Origin: Ferirhizobium litorale
GTDB taxonomy: Bacteria; Pseudomonadota; Alphaproteobacteria; Rhizobiales; Rhizobiaceae
Direction of reading: 5' to 3'
Length of the DNA stretch: 64,000 bases
Assembly: GCA_030028905.1 (NCBI GenBank)
Contig: JALDYZ010000012.1
Span: 94,727-158,726, forward strand
The position numbers were made by a program, and so were the translations under genes. Under the pieces are notes generated by a model. The model saw nothing but the letters and a program-made list of their open reading frames with translations, ran no database searches and was not told the origin of the DNA. Below are positions 1-8,465 of this stretch, in pieces (the stretch's first letter is position 1; every line of letters starts with the position of its first letter).

Positions 1-681
1 GCGGGGGTCGCCATTGCCGATATCTTCACCGGCATCTATGCGGTTGCGGCCATCGAGGCTGCTCTCATCCACGCGCTGAAGACCGGCGAAGGCCAGCTTG
101 TCGACATGGCGCTGCTCGACGTGCAGGCGGCCGTGCTCGCCAACCAGAACATGAACTATCTCGTTTCCGGCAAGCCGCCGGCGCGCATGGGCAATGCCCA
201 TCCCAACATCTCCCCCTATGAAGTCGTGCCGGCTTCCGATGGACACCTGATCCTTGCTGTGGGCAATGACGGCCAGTTCCGCCGCCTCTGCGCCATCCTC
301 GGCATCGAGCCGGTCGCCGATGACGAGCGCTTCGCCACCAATCGCGCCCGCGTTTCCAACCGCGCCGAGGTGCGCCGCATCGTGACCGCCGAAACCGCCA
401 GGTGGACGAAGCAGGACCTGCTGCGAGCCTGCGAGGAAAACGCCGTGCCGGCCGGTGCGATCAACACGATCGAGGAAATGTTCGCCGACCCGCAGGTGAA
501 GGCGCGCGGCCTGCGGGTCGATCTGGAGGATGCAAAAGGCAATTTCATCCCCGGTGTGCGGACCCCGATCGTGCTGTCCGAGACGCCGCTGCAATACGAA
601 AAACCGAGCCCGAGGCTGGGAGAACATCAGGAGGAGGTTCTCTCGGAACTCGCCGAACTGGAGAGGAAAGCCGGAAAATGA
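1..681 (+). CDS. CaiB/BaiF family CoA-transferase, C-terminal part (5' end outside window)
   Basis: The frame is open from base 1 to the TGA at 679-681, so the start lies upstream of the window. The visible 226 residues begin in the conserved stretch GxxIADIFTGIYAVAAIEAAL followed by a G-Q-x-V-D-x-A-L-L-D motif, typical of class III CoA-transferases (CaiB/BaiF, formyl-CoA transferase, succinyl-CoA:dicarboxylate types). These enzymes move CoA between two carboxylic acids; the catalytic Asp would lie near or before the visible start. The substrate cannot be read from this fragment. The stop overlaps the ATG of the next gene (ATGA at 678-681), so the two genes are translationally coupled and probably act in one pathway. 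Confidence 0.85.
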   Translation, partial: AGVAIADIFTGIYAVAAIEAALIHALKTGEGQLVDMALLDVQAAVLANQNMNYLVSGKPPARMGNAHPNISPYEVVPASDGHLILAVGNDGQFRRLCAILGIEPVADDERFATNRARVSNRAEVRRIVTAETARWTKQDLLRACEENAVPAGAINTIEEMFADPQVKARGLRVDLEDAKGNFIPGVRTPIVLSETPLQYEKPSPRLGEHQEEVLSELAELERKAGK

Positions 682-2330
682 AAAGATCGGGAGGAGAACT
701 GGTCGTCGAGGCGCTGAAGGCGAATGGCGTGAAGCGCATCTCCTGCGTGCCGGGGGAAAGCTTCCTTGCCGTGCTCGACGCGCTGCACGATAGCGACATC
801 GACGTCATCGTCTGCCGGCAGGAGGGCGGTGCGGCGATGGTGGCGGACGCCTGGGGCCGCCTGACGGGCGAACCCGGCATCTGCATGGTCACCCGCGGGC
901 CCGGCGCCACCAATGCCTCCGCCGGGCTACATATCGCCCGGCAGGATTCGATCCCGATGATCCTGTTCATCGGCCAGGTCCAGCGCGATGCGCGCGAGCG
1001 CGAGGCATTCCAGGAGGTCGAGTATCGTCGCGCCTTCACCGAGGTGGCGAAATGGGTGGGCGAGATCGACGATGCCGCCCGCATTCCCGAGTTCGTCACC
1101 CGCGCCTTTGCAGTCGCCACCTCCGGGCGTCCCGGCCCCGTCGTTCTGACCCTGCCCGAGGACATGCTGGTCGAGATGGTCGACGCGCCGGCGGCGAAGC
1201 CCGCGACCCGCGTCGAGGCCCACCCCGGACCGTCGCAGATCAGCGCGTTGTCGGACAAGCTCGCCGCGGCGAAACGGCCGATTGTGATTGTTGGAGGCAC
1301 CCGTTGGACCGAGGATGCGGTCGGAGTGCTGCAGGAATTCGCCGCCCGCTTCGAGCTTCCGGTCGGCTGCTCGTTCCGCCGGCAGATGCTCTTCGATCAC
1401 CTGCATCCCTGTTATGCCGGCGACGTCGGCATCGGCATCAACCCGGCGCTGGCGAAGGAAATCAGGGAGGCCGACCTCGTCATCCTCCTGGGCGGACGCT
1501 TCTCCGAGATGCCGTCGTCCGGCTACACCCTGCTTGACGTGCCCTACCCGTCGCAAACGCTGGTCCATGTGCATCCGGACCCGAGCGAACTCGGCCGAGT
1601 CTACCGGCCCGATCTTGCCATCTGCGCCAGCCCCGCCGATTTCGTCGCCGCCCTTGCTGCCATGGAACCTCCGGCAGCACGCCCCTGGGCCGAGCGCACC
1701 CGCATGATGCATGACGCCTATCTCAAATGGTCGACGCCGCCGAAGACCGGCCCCGGCATGGTGCAGATGGGACCGATCATGGAATGGCTGGAGGAAAACA
1801 CCGCGCCCGACACGATCTTTGCCAACGGCGCCGGCAACTACGCAACCTGGGTGCACCGCTTCCATCGCTTCCGCGGCTTCAACACGCAAGCCGCCCCGAC
1901 CTCCGGTTCGATGGGCTACGGCCTGCCGGCCGCCGTGGCGGCCAAACGCCTGTTCCCCGATCGCGAGGTCATCTGCTTTGCCGGCGACGGATGTTTCTTG
2001 ATGCACGGGCAGGAATTCGCCACCGCCATCCGTTACGAGTTGCCGATCATTGCCATCGTCGTCAACAACGGCATCTACGGCACCATCCGCATGCATCAGG
2101 AGCGCGAATATCCCGGCCGCATCAGCGCCACGGACCTCACCAACCCGGATTTCGCCGCCCTTGCCCGTGCCTATGGGGGCCACGGCGAGACAGTGATTGC
2201 GACGGAGGACTTTACCCCTGCCTTTGAGCGGGCCCGCGCCAGCGGAAAGCCCTCAATCATCGAGATCAGGCTCGATCCGGAGGCGATCACCCCGACACGT
2301 ACATTGACGCAGATACGCGAGAGGGCATGA
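678..2330 (+). CDS. Thiamine-pyrophosphate enzyme, acetolactate synthase large-subunit-like
   Basis: 550 residues, the usual length of the IlvB/benzoylformate decarboxylase family. The N-terminal PYR domain carries the TPP-activating Glu49 in CRQEGGAA. The C-terminal PP domain has the metal/diphosphate motif GDG at about residue 435, ending in VVNN near 463. It overlaps the upstream CoA-transferase by four bases. A small regulatory subunit is absent, so a biosynthetic acetolactate synthase is unlikely. A catabolic decarboxylase or ligase acting on a 2-keto acid or an acyl-CoA is more plausible. It lacks the sequence character I would expect of oxalyl-CoA decarboxylase. Family assignment is strong; the reaction is unknown. 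Confidence 0.85.
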   Translation: MKRSGGELVVEALKANGVKRISCVPGESFLAVLDALHDSDIDVIVCRQEGGAAMVADAWGRLTGEPGICMVTRGPGATNASAGLHIARQDSIPMILFIGQVQRDAREREAFQEVEYRRAFTEVAKWVGEIDDAARIPEFVTRAFAVATSGRPGPVVLTLPEDMLVEMVDAPAAKPATRVEAHPGPSQISALSDKLAAAKRPIVIVGGTRWTEDAVGVLQEFAARFELPVGCSFRRQMLFDHLHPCYAGDVGIGINPALAKEIREADLVILLGGRFSEMPSSGYTLLDVPYPSQTLVHVHPDPSELGRVYRPDLAICASPADFVAALAAMEPPAARPWAERTRMMHDAYLKWSTPPKTGPGMVQMGPIMEWLEENTAPDTIFANGAGNYATWVHRFHRFRGFNTQAAPTSGSMGYGLPAAVAAKRLFPDREVICFAGDGCFLMHGQEFATAIRYELPIIAIVVNNGIYGTIRMHQEREYPGRISATDLTNPDFAALARAYGGHGETVIATEDFTPAFERARASGKPSIIEIRLDPEAITPTRTLTQIRERA

Positions 2331-2334
2331 GCCG

Positions 2335-3234
2335 TCAGGGCGTGCGGGTCATCTCCCGCACAAGGTCGATGAAGGCGCGCACTGCTGCCGGCAAGTGCCG
2401 GCGGCTGGAAAAATACAGGCAGAGCCCTGGAAAGGGCGGCGTCCACTCTTCGAGTACTGCCTGCAAGCGTCCGGCCGCGATTTCGGCGGCCGCGTGCCGC
2501 TTAGTCATGTAGGCAAGCCCTGCACCCGCCACCGCCGCCTCGAGGATCAGGTCCATGTCCTGCAGGGTCATGCGTCCTGGTACGTCGAGACGGATCTCCT
2601 CGCCATGCCGCTCGAATTCCCAACGGTATATCGCGCCGCCGGGCAACCGGAAGCGGACGCAGTCGTGTTTCAGCAGATCCGCCGGCACCGCCGGCCGGCC
2701 ATGCCGTTCAAAGTATTCCGGCGCTCCGAAGACGAGAAAGCGCTCTTGCGCAGTCAGCGGAATTGCGACCATGTCCTGGGGCACGCTCTCCAGAAGCCGC
2801 ATGCCGAGGTCGAATCCTTCGGCGACGATATCGACCAATCGCCCGTCACTTGCGACATCGATATCCACATCGGGATAGCGGCGACGGTATTCCATCAGCA
2901 ACGGCATCAGGTGACCGCGTACTCCACCCGCAGAGCTATTGATCCGCAACCGCCCACGTGGGCGTGCCGCCGCTTCGGTTGCGCCTTCCACGGCACTCTC
3001 GATCTCCTTCAGGGCCGGCGCAATCTTTTCCAGGAACCCTTCACCCGCCTCGGTGAGCGAAACGCTGCGCGTCGTACGGTTGAACAGCCTGACGCCGAGC
3101 CTGGACTCGAGTGCCGATATGGCGTGGCTGACCGCCGATGCCGACATTCCGAGTTGGCGGGCGGCCGATCGAAAATTGCGCGTCTCGGCGACAATCGCAA
3201 CGGCGTTCAACTCGATCATGCCGGCCTTTTTCAT
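2335..3234 (-). CDS. LysR-family transcriptional regulator
   Basis: 299 residues, full length for the family. The winged helix-turn-helix covers about residues 5-65, with the typical pattern FRSAARQLGMSASAVSHAI followed by LGVRLFNRTTRS; the effector-binding domain fills the rest. It reads away from the short-chain dehydrogenase at 3336, with about 100 bases between, the classic layout in which a LysR protein controls its divergent neighbour and itself. Its 3' end lies only four bases from the end of the TPP-enzyme gene, to which it is convergent. The inducer is unknown. Confidence 0.92.
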   Translation of the reverse strand: MKKAGMIELNAVAIVAETRNFRSAARQLGMSASAVSHAISALESRLGVRLFNRTTRSVSLTEAGEGFLEKIAPALKEIESAVEGATEAAARPRGRLRINSSAGGVRGHLMPLLMEYRRRYPDVDIDVASDGRLVDIVAEGFDLGMRLLESVPQDMVAIPLTAQERFLVFGAPEYFERHGRPAVPADLLKHDCVRFRLPGGAIYRWEFERHGEEIRLDVPGRMTLQDMDLILEAAVAGAGLAYMTKRHAAAEIAAGRLQAVLEEWTPPFPGLCLYFSSRRHLPAAVRAFIDLVREMTRTP

Positions 3235-3335
3235 TGTTCGATTTTCCTCAACAGCACGTCATTAATTATAGCGCTTATTCCACCTTATCCAACGAACTAT
3301 CTGATAGGCAGTCCCCATGCAACACGAGGAATCAC

Positions 3336-4160
3336 ATGACTAGGACCGTTTTCATCACCGGCGCATCGTCGGGCATCGGCAAGGCCAGCGCAAAGCTGTT
3401 CCAGGCTTCGGGCTTCAATGTCGTCGCCACGATGCGCAATCCTGAGGCCGGTGAAGAACTGCGTGAACTGCCCGGCGTTCTGGTGACGAGCCTGGACGTC
3501 GAGGACGAAGCCAGCATCAAGGCAGCGGTTGCCGCCGGCATCGAACGCTTCGGCAAGATCGACGTACTGGTGAACAATGCCGGCTACGGCCTCTACGGCA
3601 TCTTCGAGTCGACGCCGAAGGAAAAGCTGCAGCAACAATTTGCGGTCAACGTCTTCGGGGTCATGGACGTCACCCGGGCGATCCTGCCTCATTTCAGGCA
3701 AAACTCTGCCGGGACAATCGTCAATGTCAGTTCCGGCGCCGGCATGTTCACCTTGCCGATGATCTCGGCCTATTGCGCCAGCAAGTTCGCCCTGGAAGGC
3801 TTCACCGAGTCCCTGTCCTACGAACTCCTGTCCCTGAACATCGGCGTGAAGCTGGTCATCCCGCATGGCGGCGTCGCAGAGACGTCGTTCCAGCAGCGTT
3901 CGACCTCGGACTTTGCCCGGGACGGCACGCCGCAGGAATACCATCCGTTCCTCCAGCGCAGCATCGAAGCCTTTGGTCGCATGGGCGGCGCGCTCACCAT
4001 GACCTCGCACGACGTGGCCAAGGTCATCCTGGAGGCCGCGACGGATGGGACCTCGCGCCTGCGCTATCTCGTCGGCGACGATGCCCGCGGCTTCGTCAAG
4101 GCCCGCCGGGAACTGGCCGACCAGGACTATGTCGATCACATGCGCGGACTGTTTACCTGA
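3336..4160 (+). CDS. Short-chain dehydrogenase/reductase (SDR) family oxidoreductase
   Basis: 274 residues with all classical SDR marks: cofactor loop TGASSGIG at residues 8-15, NNAG at 80-83, a Ser near 133, and the catalytic Y146-x3-K150 (YCASK). The sequence resembles NAD(P)-dependent oxidoreductases of the YbbO/17-beta-HSD-like group rather than FabG. The ATG at 3336 is chosen because the Rossmann fold begins two residues later; an in-frame upstream extension would have no domain. It is divergent from the LysR gene and probably controlled by it. The substrate is unknown. Confidence 0.92.
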   Translation: MTRTVFITGASSGIGKASAKLFQASGFNVVATMRNPEAGEELRELPGVLVTSLDVEDEASIKAAVAAGIERFGKIDVLVNNAGYGLYGIFESTPKEKLQQQFAVNVFGVMDVTRAILPHFRQNSAGTIVNVSSGAGMFTLPMISAYCASKFALEGFTESLSYELLSLNIGVKLVIPHGGVAETSFQQRSTSDFARDGTPQEYHPFLQRSIEAFGRMGGALTMTSHDVAKVILEAATDGTSRLRYLVGDDARGFVKARRELADQDYVDHMRGLFT

Positions 4161-4228
4161 ACGAACAACGCGCATGGAAAAGCCGGCGCAAGTCATGCGC
4201 CGGCTTCGAAAAAACACGCTGTAGCAGA

Positions 4229-4570
4229 TCAGATCGCGGCGGTGACGATGAACTCGACCTTGTAGTCGGGCGTCGCCAGCTTGGCCTCGCTGGTGGCGCG
4301 GGCGGGCGTGTTGGCCGGGTCGACCCACGCTTCCCAGACGGCGTTCATCTCGCCGAAGGTCGACATGTCGGAGAGGTAGATGATCGTCTGCAGGACCTTC
4401 GACTTGTTCGTGCCCGCCTTGGCCAGCAGCGCGTCGACTTCGGCAAGGGCCGACCGGCACTGTTCGGTCACCGTCGCGCCTTCGCCAACCTGGCCGGCGA
4501 GATAGACGGTGTTGCCGTGGATGACGATGTCGCTCATGCGGGGGCCGACGTCGATACGCTTGATGGTCAT
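4229..4570 (-). CDS. RidA/YjgF-family protein (enamine/imine deaminase)
   Basis: 113 residues, the usual RidA size. RidA proteins hydrolyse reactive 2-aminoacrylate-type enamines or imines to keto acids. The conserved Arg that binds the substrate carboxylate is seen as R91 in PARATSEAKL, preceded by the AGQVG turn at 25-29 and followed by the VEFIVTA strand. Acidic residues that support hydrolysis in canonical RidA are only partly conserved, so it may belong to a Rid subfamily with another substrate. Start has a good ribosome site (GAGGAGCATCCC before ATG). It stands alone on the minus strand. Confidence 0.9.
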   Translation of the reverse strand: MTIKRIDVGPRMSDIVIHGNTVYLAGQVGEGATVTEQCRSALAEVDALLAKAGTNKSKVLQTIIYLSDMSTFGEMNAVWEAWVDPANTPARATSEAKLATPDYKVEFIVTAAI

Positions 4571-4668
4571 GGGATGCTCCTCAGTTTGAATCTATGAAAT
4601 TGACGTGCGCCACACCGCCGTCGGCCGGTCACGACCGGGCCGTGCGATGACGAAAGCCGTAGCCGCAA

Positions 4669-5007
4669 TCAGGCGCGAATGTGCAGGGTCTGCTGGTAGA
4701 CGGCCGTGGAGCGGGCGCCCGAGCGGCAGTAGCCGAGCATCGGCCGAGGAAACTCGTCGAGTGCATCCACCATCTGGGTCACAGCATCGGCGGTCACGCC
4801 CATCGGGCCGACCGGGATATGGGTGATGCTGAGGCCGAGTTCTTCGGCGCGCTTGGCGATATCGGCAAAAAGCGGCTGGTCGGGGCTCTCATGGTCGGGG
4901 CGATGGCAGACGATCGACTGGAACCCGAGGGCCTTAATCTGGTCGAGGTCCTCGACCGTGATCTGTCCGCTGACCGAGTATTCGTCGTTGATTTGCCGGA
5001 TATCCAT
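4669..5007 (-). CDS. DUF442 / TIGR01244-type phosphatase-like sulfur-transfer protein
   Basis: 112 residues. The fold is that of the DUF442 (beta-lactamase-hydrolase-like, BLH N-terminal) family, a relative of dual-specificity phosphatases. The active-site loop is C94-RSGA-R99-S, and an early CHRPD segment at about 34-38 is family-typical. In rhizobia this domain occurs alone or fused to a persulfide dioxygenase and is linked to sulfide or persulfide handling; no such partner is seen here. The ATG at 5007 is preferred over the longer frame because AAGGGA stands just upstream and the domain begins at once. Confidence 0.85.
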   Translation of the reverse strand: MDIRQINDEYSVSGQITVEDLDQIKALGFQSIVCHRPDHESPDQPLFADIAKRAEELGLSITHIPVGPMGVTADAVTQMVDALDEFPRPMLGYCRSGARSTAVYQQTLHIRA

Positions 5008-5081
5008 GGTGCATCCCTTTCGAAACTGCAGGTGGTTTCCTCTACGCTGCGGCGCTGCAGTCGTCAATCACGCGATTGGGC

Positions 5082-5930
5082 TCACGCCCCGATGAAGGTG
5101 AAGCTCAGCGCATAGTCGCGGCTTTCCCGTGGCTTCAGCATGGTGAACTCGCCGCCCGCTCCGAGTTCGGCTCGCGAAACCCAACGGTGCGAGACGGGCT
5201 CGATACCGAACACGTGCGCCGGGGCCTTCTGGTTTCGCCAGATCTGCAGGTGCGGCAGCGTATCGGTACGGAACGACACCTTGAGGCTGCGGCCGCCAAT
5301 TGCGGCTATCGGCCCAAGCGTGATCGTTGCCCATTCCTCGCCCGCGCGTTCAGCCAGCACGCAGAAGACGCCGCCGTCGCCCTCCCCGAAGGCCCAGGGA
5401 AAGCCTCCTCCTTCAAGCATAGCACCCGCCAGGCGCACGCCGTCGTCGAAATGCCTGGCGCCGATGTTCATGTGGTACATCAGGAAGGCGGGGAAAGCCG
5501 CAGTGCCGGTGTTTGTCACCCGGTCGTTGAGATGCACCACCCCCGTTGCGGCATCGATGCGCCAGCGCCGCGAAAGCAGTGCGGTCCCGCCCTGCGCGAG
5601 TTGCACCGCGACCTCGGCCTCGCAGACCGCATCGCCGTTGTCGTCGGTGGTGGTCAGCAGCACCTTCGCCGGATGCGACGAGAACGATCCGTGCAGCGGA
5701 TACTTGCGACCGTCGGCCGCCCCCTCGATCGGCTCGGGATGGCGGATGTGGTCCGGGCCGCAGGTAAAGAGGAAGCCTTCCAGCGAATGGTCGATACGCG
5801 GGTCGCCGTCGTCCGGAATGGCTCGGTGCGGCGAAAGATCGACACCGTCGACGATACATGCACCGATATCGAGCACGGATCCCGGATCGAGCGTCAGCCT
5901 CGGCCCCCTCGCCGCATAGAATTCCATCAT
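5082..5930 (-). CDS. Aldose-1-epimerase-like protein, DUF4432 family
   Basis: 282 residues. Galactose mutarotase-like beta-sandwich of the DUF4432 group, with LHGSFSSHPA near residue 75, a YHMNIG segment near the middle, and VFGIEP in the C-terminal third; these positions match the family's conserved His and Glu. Such proteins are predicted to interconvert sugar anomers. Two ATGs stand together at 5930; AAGGGG about nine bases upstream supports this start over one six codons earlier. No sugar transporter or kinase lies beside it, so the sugar is unknown. Confidence 0.85.
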   Translation of the reverse strand: MMEFYAARGPRLTLDPGSVLDIGACIVDGVDLSPHRAIPDDGDPRIDHSLEGFLFTCGPDHIRHPEPIEGAADGRKYPLHGSFSSHPAKVLLTTTDDNGDAVCEAEVAVQLAQGGTALLSRRWRIDAATGVVHLNDRVTNTGTAAFPAFLMYHMNIGARHFDDGVRLAGAMLEGGGFPWAFGEGDGGVFCVLAERAGEEWATITLGPIAAIGGRSLKVSFRTDTLPHLQIWRNQKAPAHVFGIEPVSHRWVSRAELGAGGEFTMLKPRESRDYALSFTFIGA

Positions 5931-6143
5931 TGCTGCTTCCCCTTGCATTTCATGTCCCGTGCCCTACCTGCGGGCAGACAACCGGTCGCATATAATCAGA
6001 ACGCCAAACTTGCACGGAAATGGATAAATCATGCAAATCTTTCGATAAATTAACTTTTCATTCACCACACATCCATGATTTTCACACTAGCGACAAATTT
6101 GCAGTGTGAGACGCGGATCGACCGCCTTGAGGAACGCTTGAGC

Positions 6144-7520
6144 ATGACGCCCTTGATTCGAACCAGTTTGCACCTGATGACGATGGTATCGGCGCTGGCT
6201 CTGTGCATGCCTGCGGCCACAGCTCAGGATCAATTCCGCCGTCCGAGCCAGCAGACCATCCTGGTCACGCCGCAGGGCGACATTCTCGACTATGTCCCGG
6301 AGGCCGGCGAGGTCACGATTCGCCAGGATGGGCGCGGCCGGCGGGTCCTGATCGACCACTACGGAAACGTCGTTGCCACCGAAATGCGCGCCGACCGCTA
6401 CTTCGCCAGGATGCAGCAAGAGCAGCAGAATGGCTCCTATGATTCCTACGGCGAGGACGGGGGATTCGATGCCCGCGACCCTGGCGCCGTGACCGGTTCC
6501 GTAGAGCCGGGAGCCGTCACTCGTCAACCGCTCGACGATCAGGCTATGCCGCCGGCCCTGGACGAAAACGGCTTTCCCGCCGCGCCCGATGGGCCCGATA
6601 CGCTGGCCGCACTCCCCGCCCCGTCGATGCACGAGGACCCGATTACCAAGGAACCCGTCTTCAAGCTCAACGGCAAGTCGAAGCCGGAGATCCTGGCTTT
6701 GCAGGTCTTCCTCGACAGGCAGGGCGTTTCTCCCGGCGTCATCGACGGCCACATGGGCAGCAATGTCACCAAGTCGATCCTTGCCTATGAGCAGATGACC
6801 GGCGAGAAACTCGATCCGAACGATACCGACTACATCCTCGAGCAGTTGCGCCTGTCCGGCGGGCTGGCGATCACGCACTACGAAATCACGCCCGCCGATG
6901 CCGCCGGCCCCTATGTGGCGGAGATCCCCGACGACTACTCGCAGAAGGCCCTGCTGCCGTCGCTCGCCTACACCTCGACTGCGGAAATGCTGGCCGAGCG
7001 CTTTCACATGGACGAGAACTTCCTGCGCGAACTCAATCCCGGCGTCGACTTCACCATTCCCGGCACGATCATCAAGGTCGTCAATCCGGGTCAGCCGAAG
7101 AAGGGCGAAGTTGCCCGAATCATTGCCGACAAGGGACGCAAGCAGGTGCTTGCCTATGACAACGGGGGCAATCTGGTCGCCGCCTATCCGGCGAGCATCG
7201 GCTCCTCCGACACCCCCTCGCCCTCCGGCATCGTGACCGTCGAGCGCGTCGCGCTCAATCCGGGCTACACCTACAACCCGAAGATCAACTTCCAGCAGGG
7301 CGGCAACGACAAGATCCTCAACATACCGCCAGGCCCCAACGGCCCGGTTGGCACGGTGTGGATGGCGCTCTCGAAACCGACCTACGGCATCCACGGCACA
7401 CCGGAACCGTCGAAGATCGGACGCACACAGAGCCATGGCTGCATTCGCCTGACGAACTGGGATGCCACCGAGCTTGCCAAGATGACGAAGCCGGGCGTGA
7501 CCGTCGAATTCATGGATTGA
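6144..7520 (+). CDS. Exported L,D-transpeptidase (YkuD) with peptidoglycan-binding domain
   Basis: 458 residues. A signal peptide covers about residues 1-28 (ending PAATAQD). The middle holds a peptidoglycan-binding-like segment (LQVFLDRQGVSPGVIDG, about residues 195-225) and the C-terminus a YkuD catalytic domain with H417 (GIHGTP) and the nucleophile C433 in SHGCIRL. These enzymes make 3-3 cross-links or attach proteins to meso-diaminopimelate in the periplasm. Rhizobiales encode many such enzymes because polar growth relies on L,D-cross-linking. The ATG at 6144 is chosen for GAGGAA upstream and because a clean signal peptide starts there. It converges with the ParA-like gene. Confidence 0.93.
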   Translation: MTPLIRTSLHLMTMVSALALCMPAATAQDQFRRPSQQTILVTPQGDILDYVPEAGEVTIRQDGRGRRVLIDHYGNVVATEMRADRYFARMQQEQQNGSYDSYGEDGGFDARDPGAVTGSVEPGAVTRQPLDDQAMPPALDENGFPAAPDGPDTLAALPAPSMHEDPITKEPVFKLNGKSKPEILALQVFLDRQGVSPGVIDGHMGSNVTKSILAYEQMTGEKLDPNDTDYILEQLRLSGGLAITHYEITPADAAGPYVAEIPDDYSQKALLPSLAYTSTAEMLAERFHMDENFLRELNPGVDFTIPGTIIKVVNPGQPKKGEVARIIADKGRKQVLAYDNGGNLVAAYPASIGSSDTPSPSGIVTVERVALNPGYTYNPKINFQQGGNDKILNIPPGPNGPVGTVWMALSKPTYGIHGTPEPSKIGRTQSHGCIRLTNWDATELAKMTKPGVTVEFMD

Positions 7521-7523
7521 TCG

Positions 7524-8237
7524 TTACGCGGCCCTGGAAATCAGCGGCCCGGTCAGCCGGGCGCTGGCTGGCAGACGGACCGGCAGCATGCGCATCATTT
7601 CCTCGGCAAAGGCACGGGCGTTTTCTTGCGCCTTGTCGAGGTTGCTGACGCGGGCAGGATCCATGGACTGCAGGGTACCGCCGCAGTCGAAGATGTCGCG
7701 AAACGCGGAGCGCTCGATGATTGCGGTCTCCAGCACGGGAACCTGGCGTTCGTTGAGGAGCGCCTTGATCGTCTGCAGGGCGCGTGTCGTGACCAGCGAA
7801 TTGACCCGGGTCAGCACCACCGAATGGGCGATATGCACCCGTTCACGTTCCGCGAGGCACTGCAGGAGCTCCAGCACCTGCGCCCCGCCGCGCGCGTCCA
7901 TCGCACAGCCCTGAATGGGAATGAGGACGTGATCGGACAGACCGATCGCGGTGGCCAGCAGCGGGTTGCGATCACCGGGGAGATCGATGATGAAGTAGTC
8001 GGTGCTGCCCTTGTTTTCGCTGATATGCAGCGGTAGCGACGCAGTCGTCACGCTGTCGATGACCGAGATGTTGCGAATGTTGCCGGAGATCTCGTGCCAG
8101 CGGGAGATCCAGTGCTGCGGGTCGGCATCGAGGATGGTGACGCGGTATCCGCGCCGCGCCAGTTCGGTCGAGAGCAGCAGGACGGCTGTGGTCTTGCCCG
8201 CTCCACCCTTGGTATTGGCAAATGTAATGACTGGCAT
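7524..8237 (-). CDS. ParA-family ATPase, orphan
   Basis: 237 residues. Deviant Walker A motif KGGAGKTT at residues 10-17, with the signature Lys of ParA/MinD proteins; the Walker B strand is seen as FIIDLPGD in the first half. These ATPases position cargo (DNA, chemoreceptor arrays, polar factors) by ATP-dependent dimerisation. There is no parB, repB or repC beside it, so it is not an obvious replicon partition system; VirC1-like and chromosomal orphan ParA proteins look similar. The ATG at 8237 is favoured by GAGGACC just upstream; a start six codons earlier is possible. Confidence 0.88.
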   Translation of the reverse strand: MPVITFANTKGGAGKTTAVLLLSTELARRGYRVTILDADPQHWISRWHEISGNIRNISVIDSVTTASLPLHISENKGSTDYFIIDLPGDRNPLLATAIGLSDHVLIPIQGCAMDARGGAQVLELLQCLAERERVHIAHSVVLTRVNSLVTTRALQTIKALLNERQVPVLETAIIERSAFRDIFDCGGTLQSMDPARVSNLDKAQENARAFAEEMMRMLPVRLPASARLTGPLISRAA

Positions 8238-8405
8238 TTCGGTCCTCGGCGGCATTCTGTGAGCGAGGTATCGCCCGTTGACGCATCGGTGATGCGGTTA
8301 ACCCATTCTTTCGAAATTTGGTTAACGAAGTCTAAACAAAGGCCCTTCTGGCCAGTCGTCCTTAACCAAGGCAATCTTTAACGCTGGCGCCAACAGACTG
8401 TTTTT

Positions 8406-8437
8406 CAACAAAAAACCCGGAAACTGGGTTTCCGGGT
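8406..8437 (-). terminator. Rho-independent terminator of the GS/TRAP catabolic operon
   Basis: A perfect 10-bp inverted repeat (8415-8424 and 8428-8437) with a 3-base loop. Read on the minus strand it is followed by a T-run (8406-8415 on the complement). It lies 29 bases after the stop of the iron alcohol dehydrogenase, so it ends the leftward operon. Confidence 0.88.
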
Positions 8438-8465
8438 CCTTTGCAATCGTTAAGAGGCCCTGGCC

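Noticed and set aside
7524..8237. repABC plasmid partition locus
   Set aside because: Only a lone ParA-like gene; no RepB or RepC gene and no partition-site repeats nearby.
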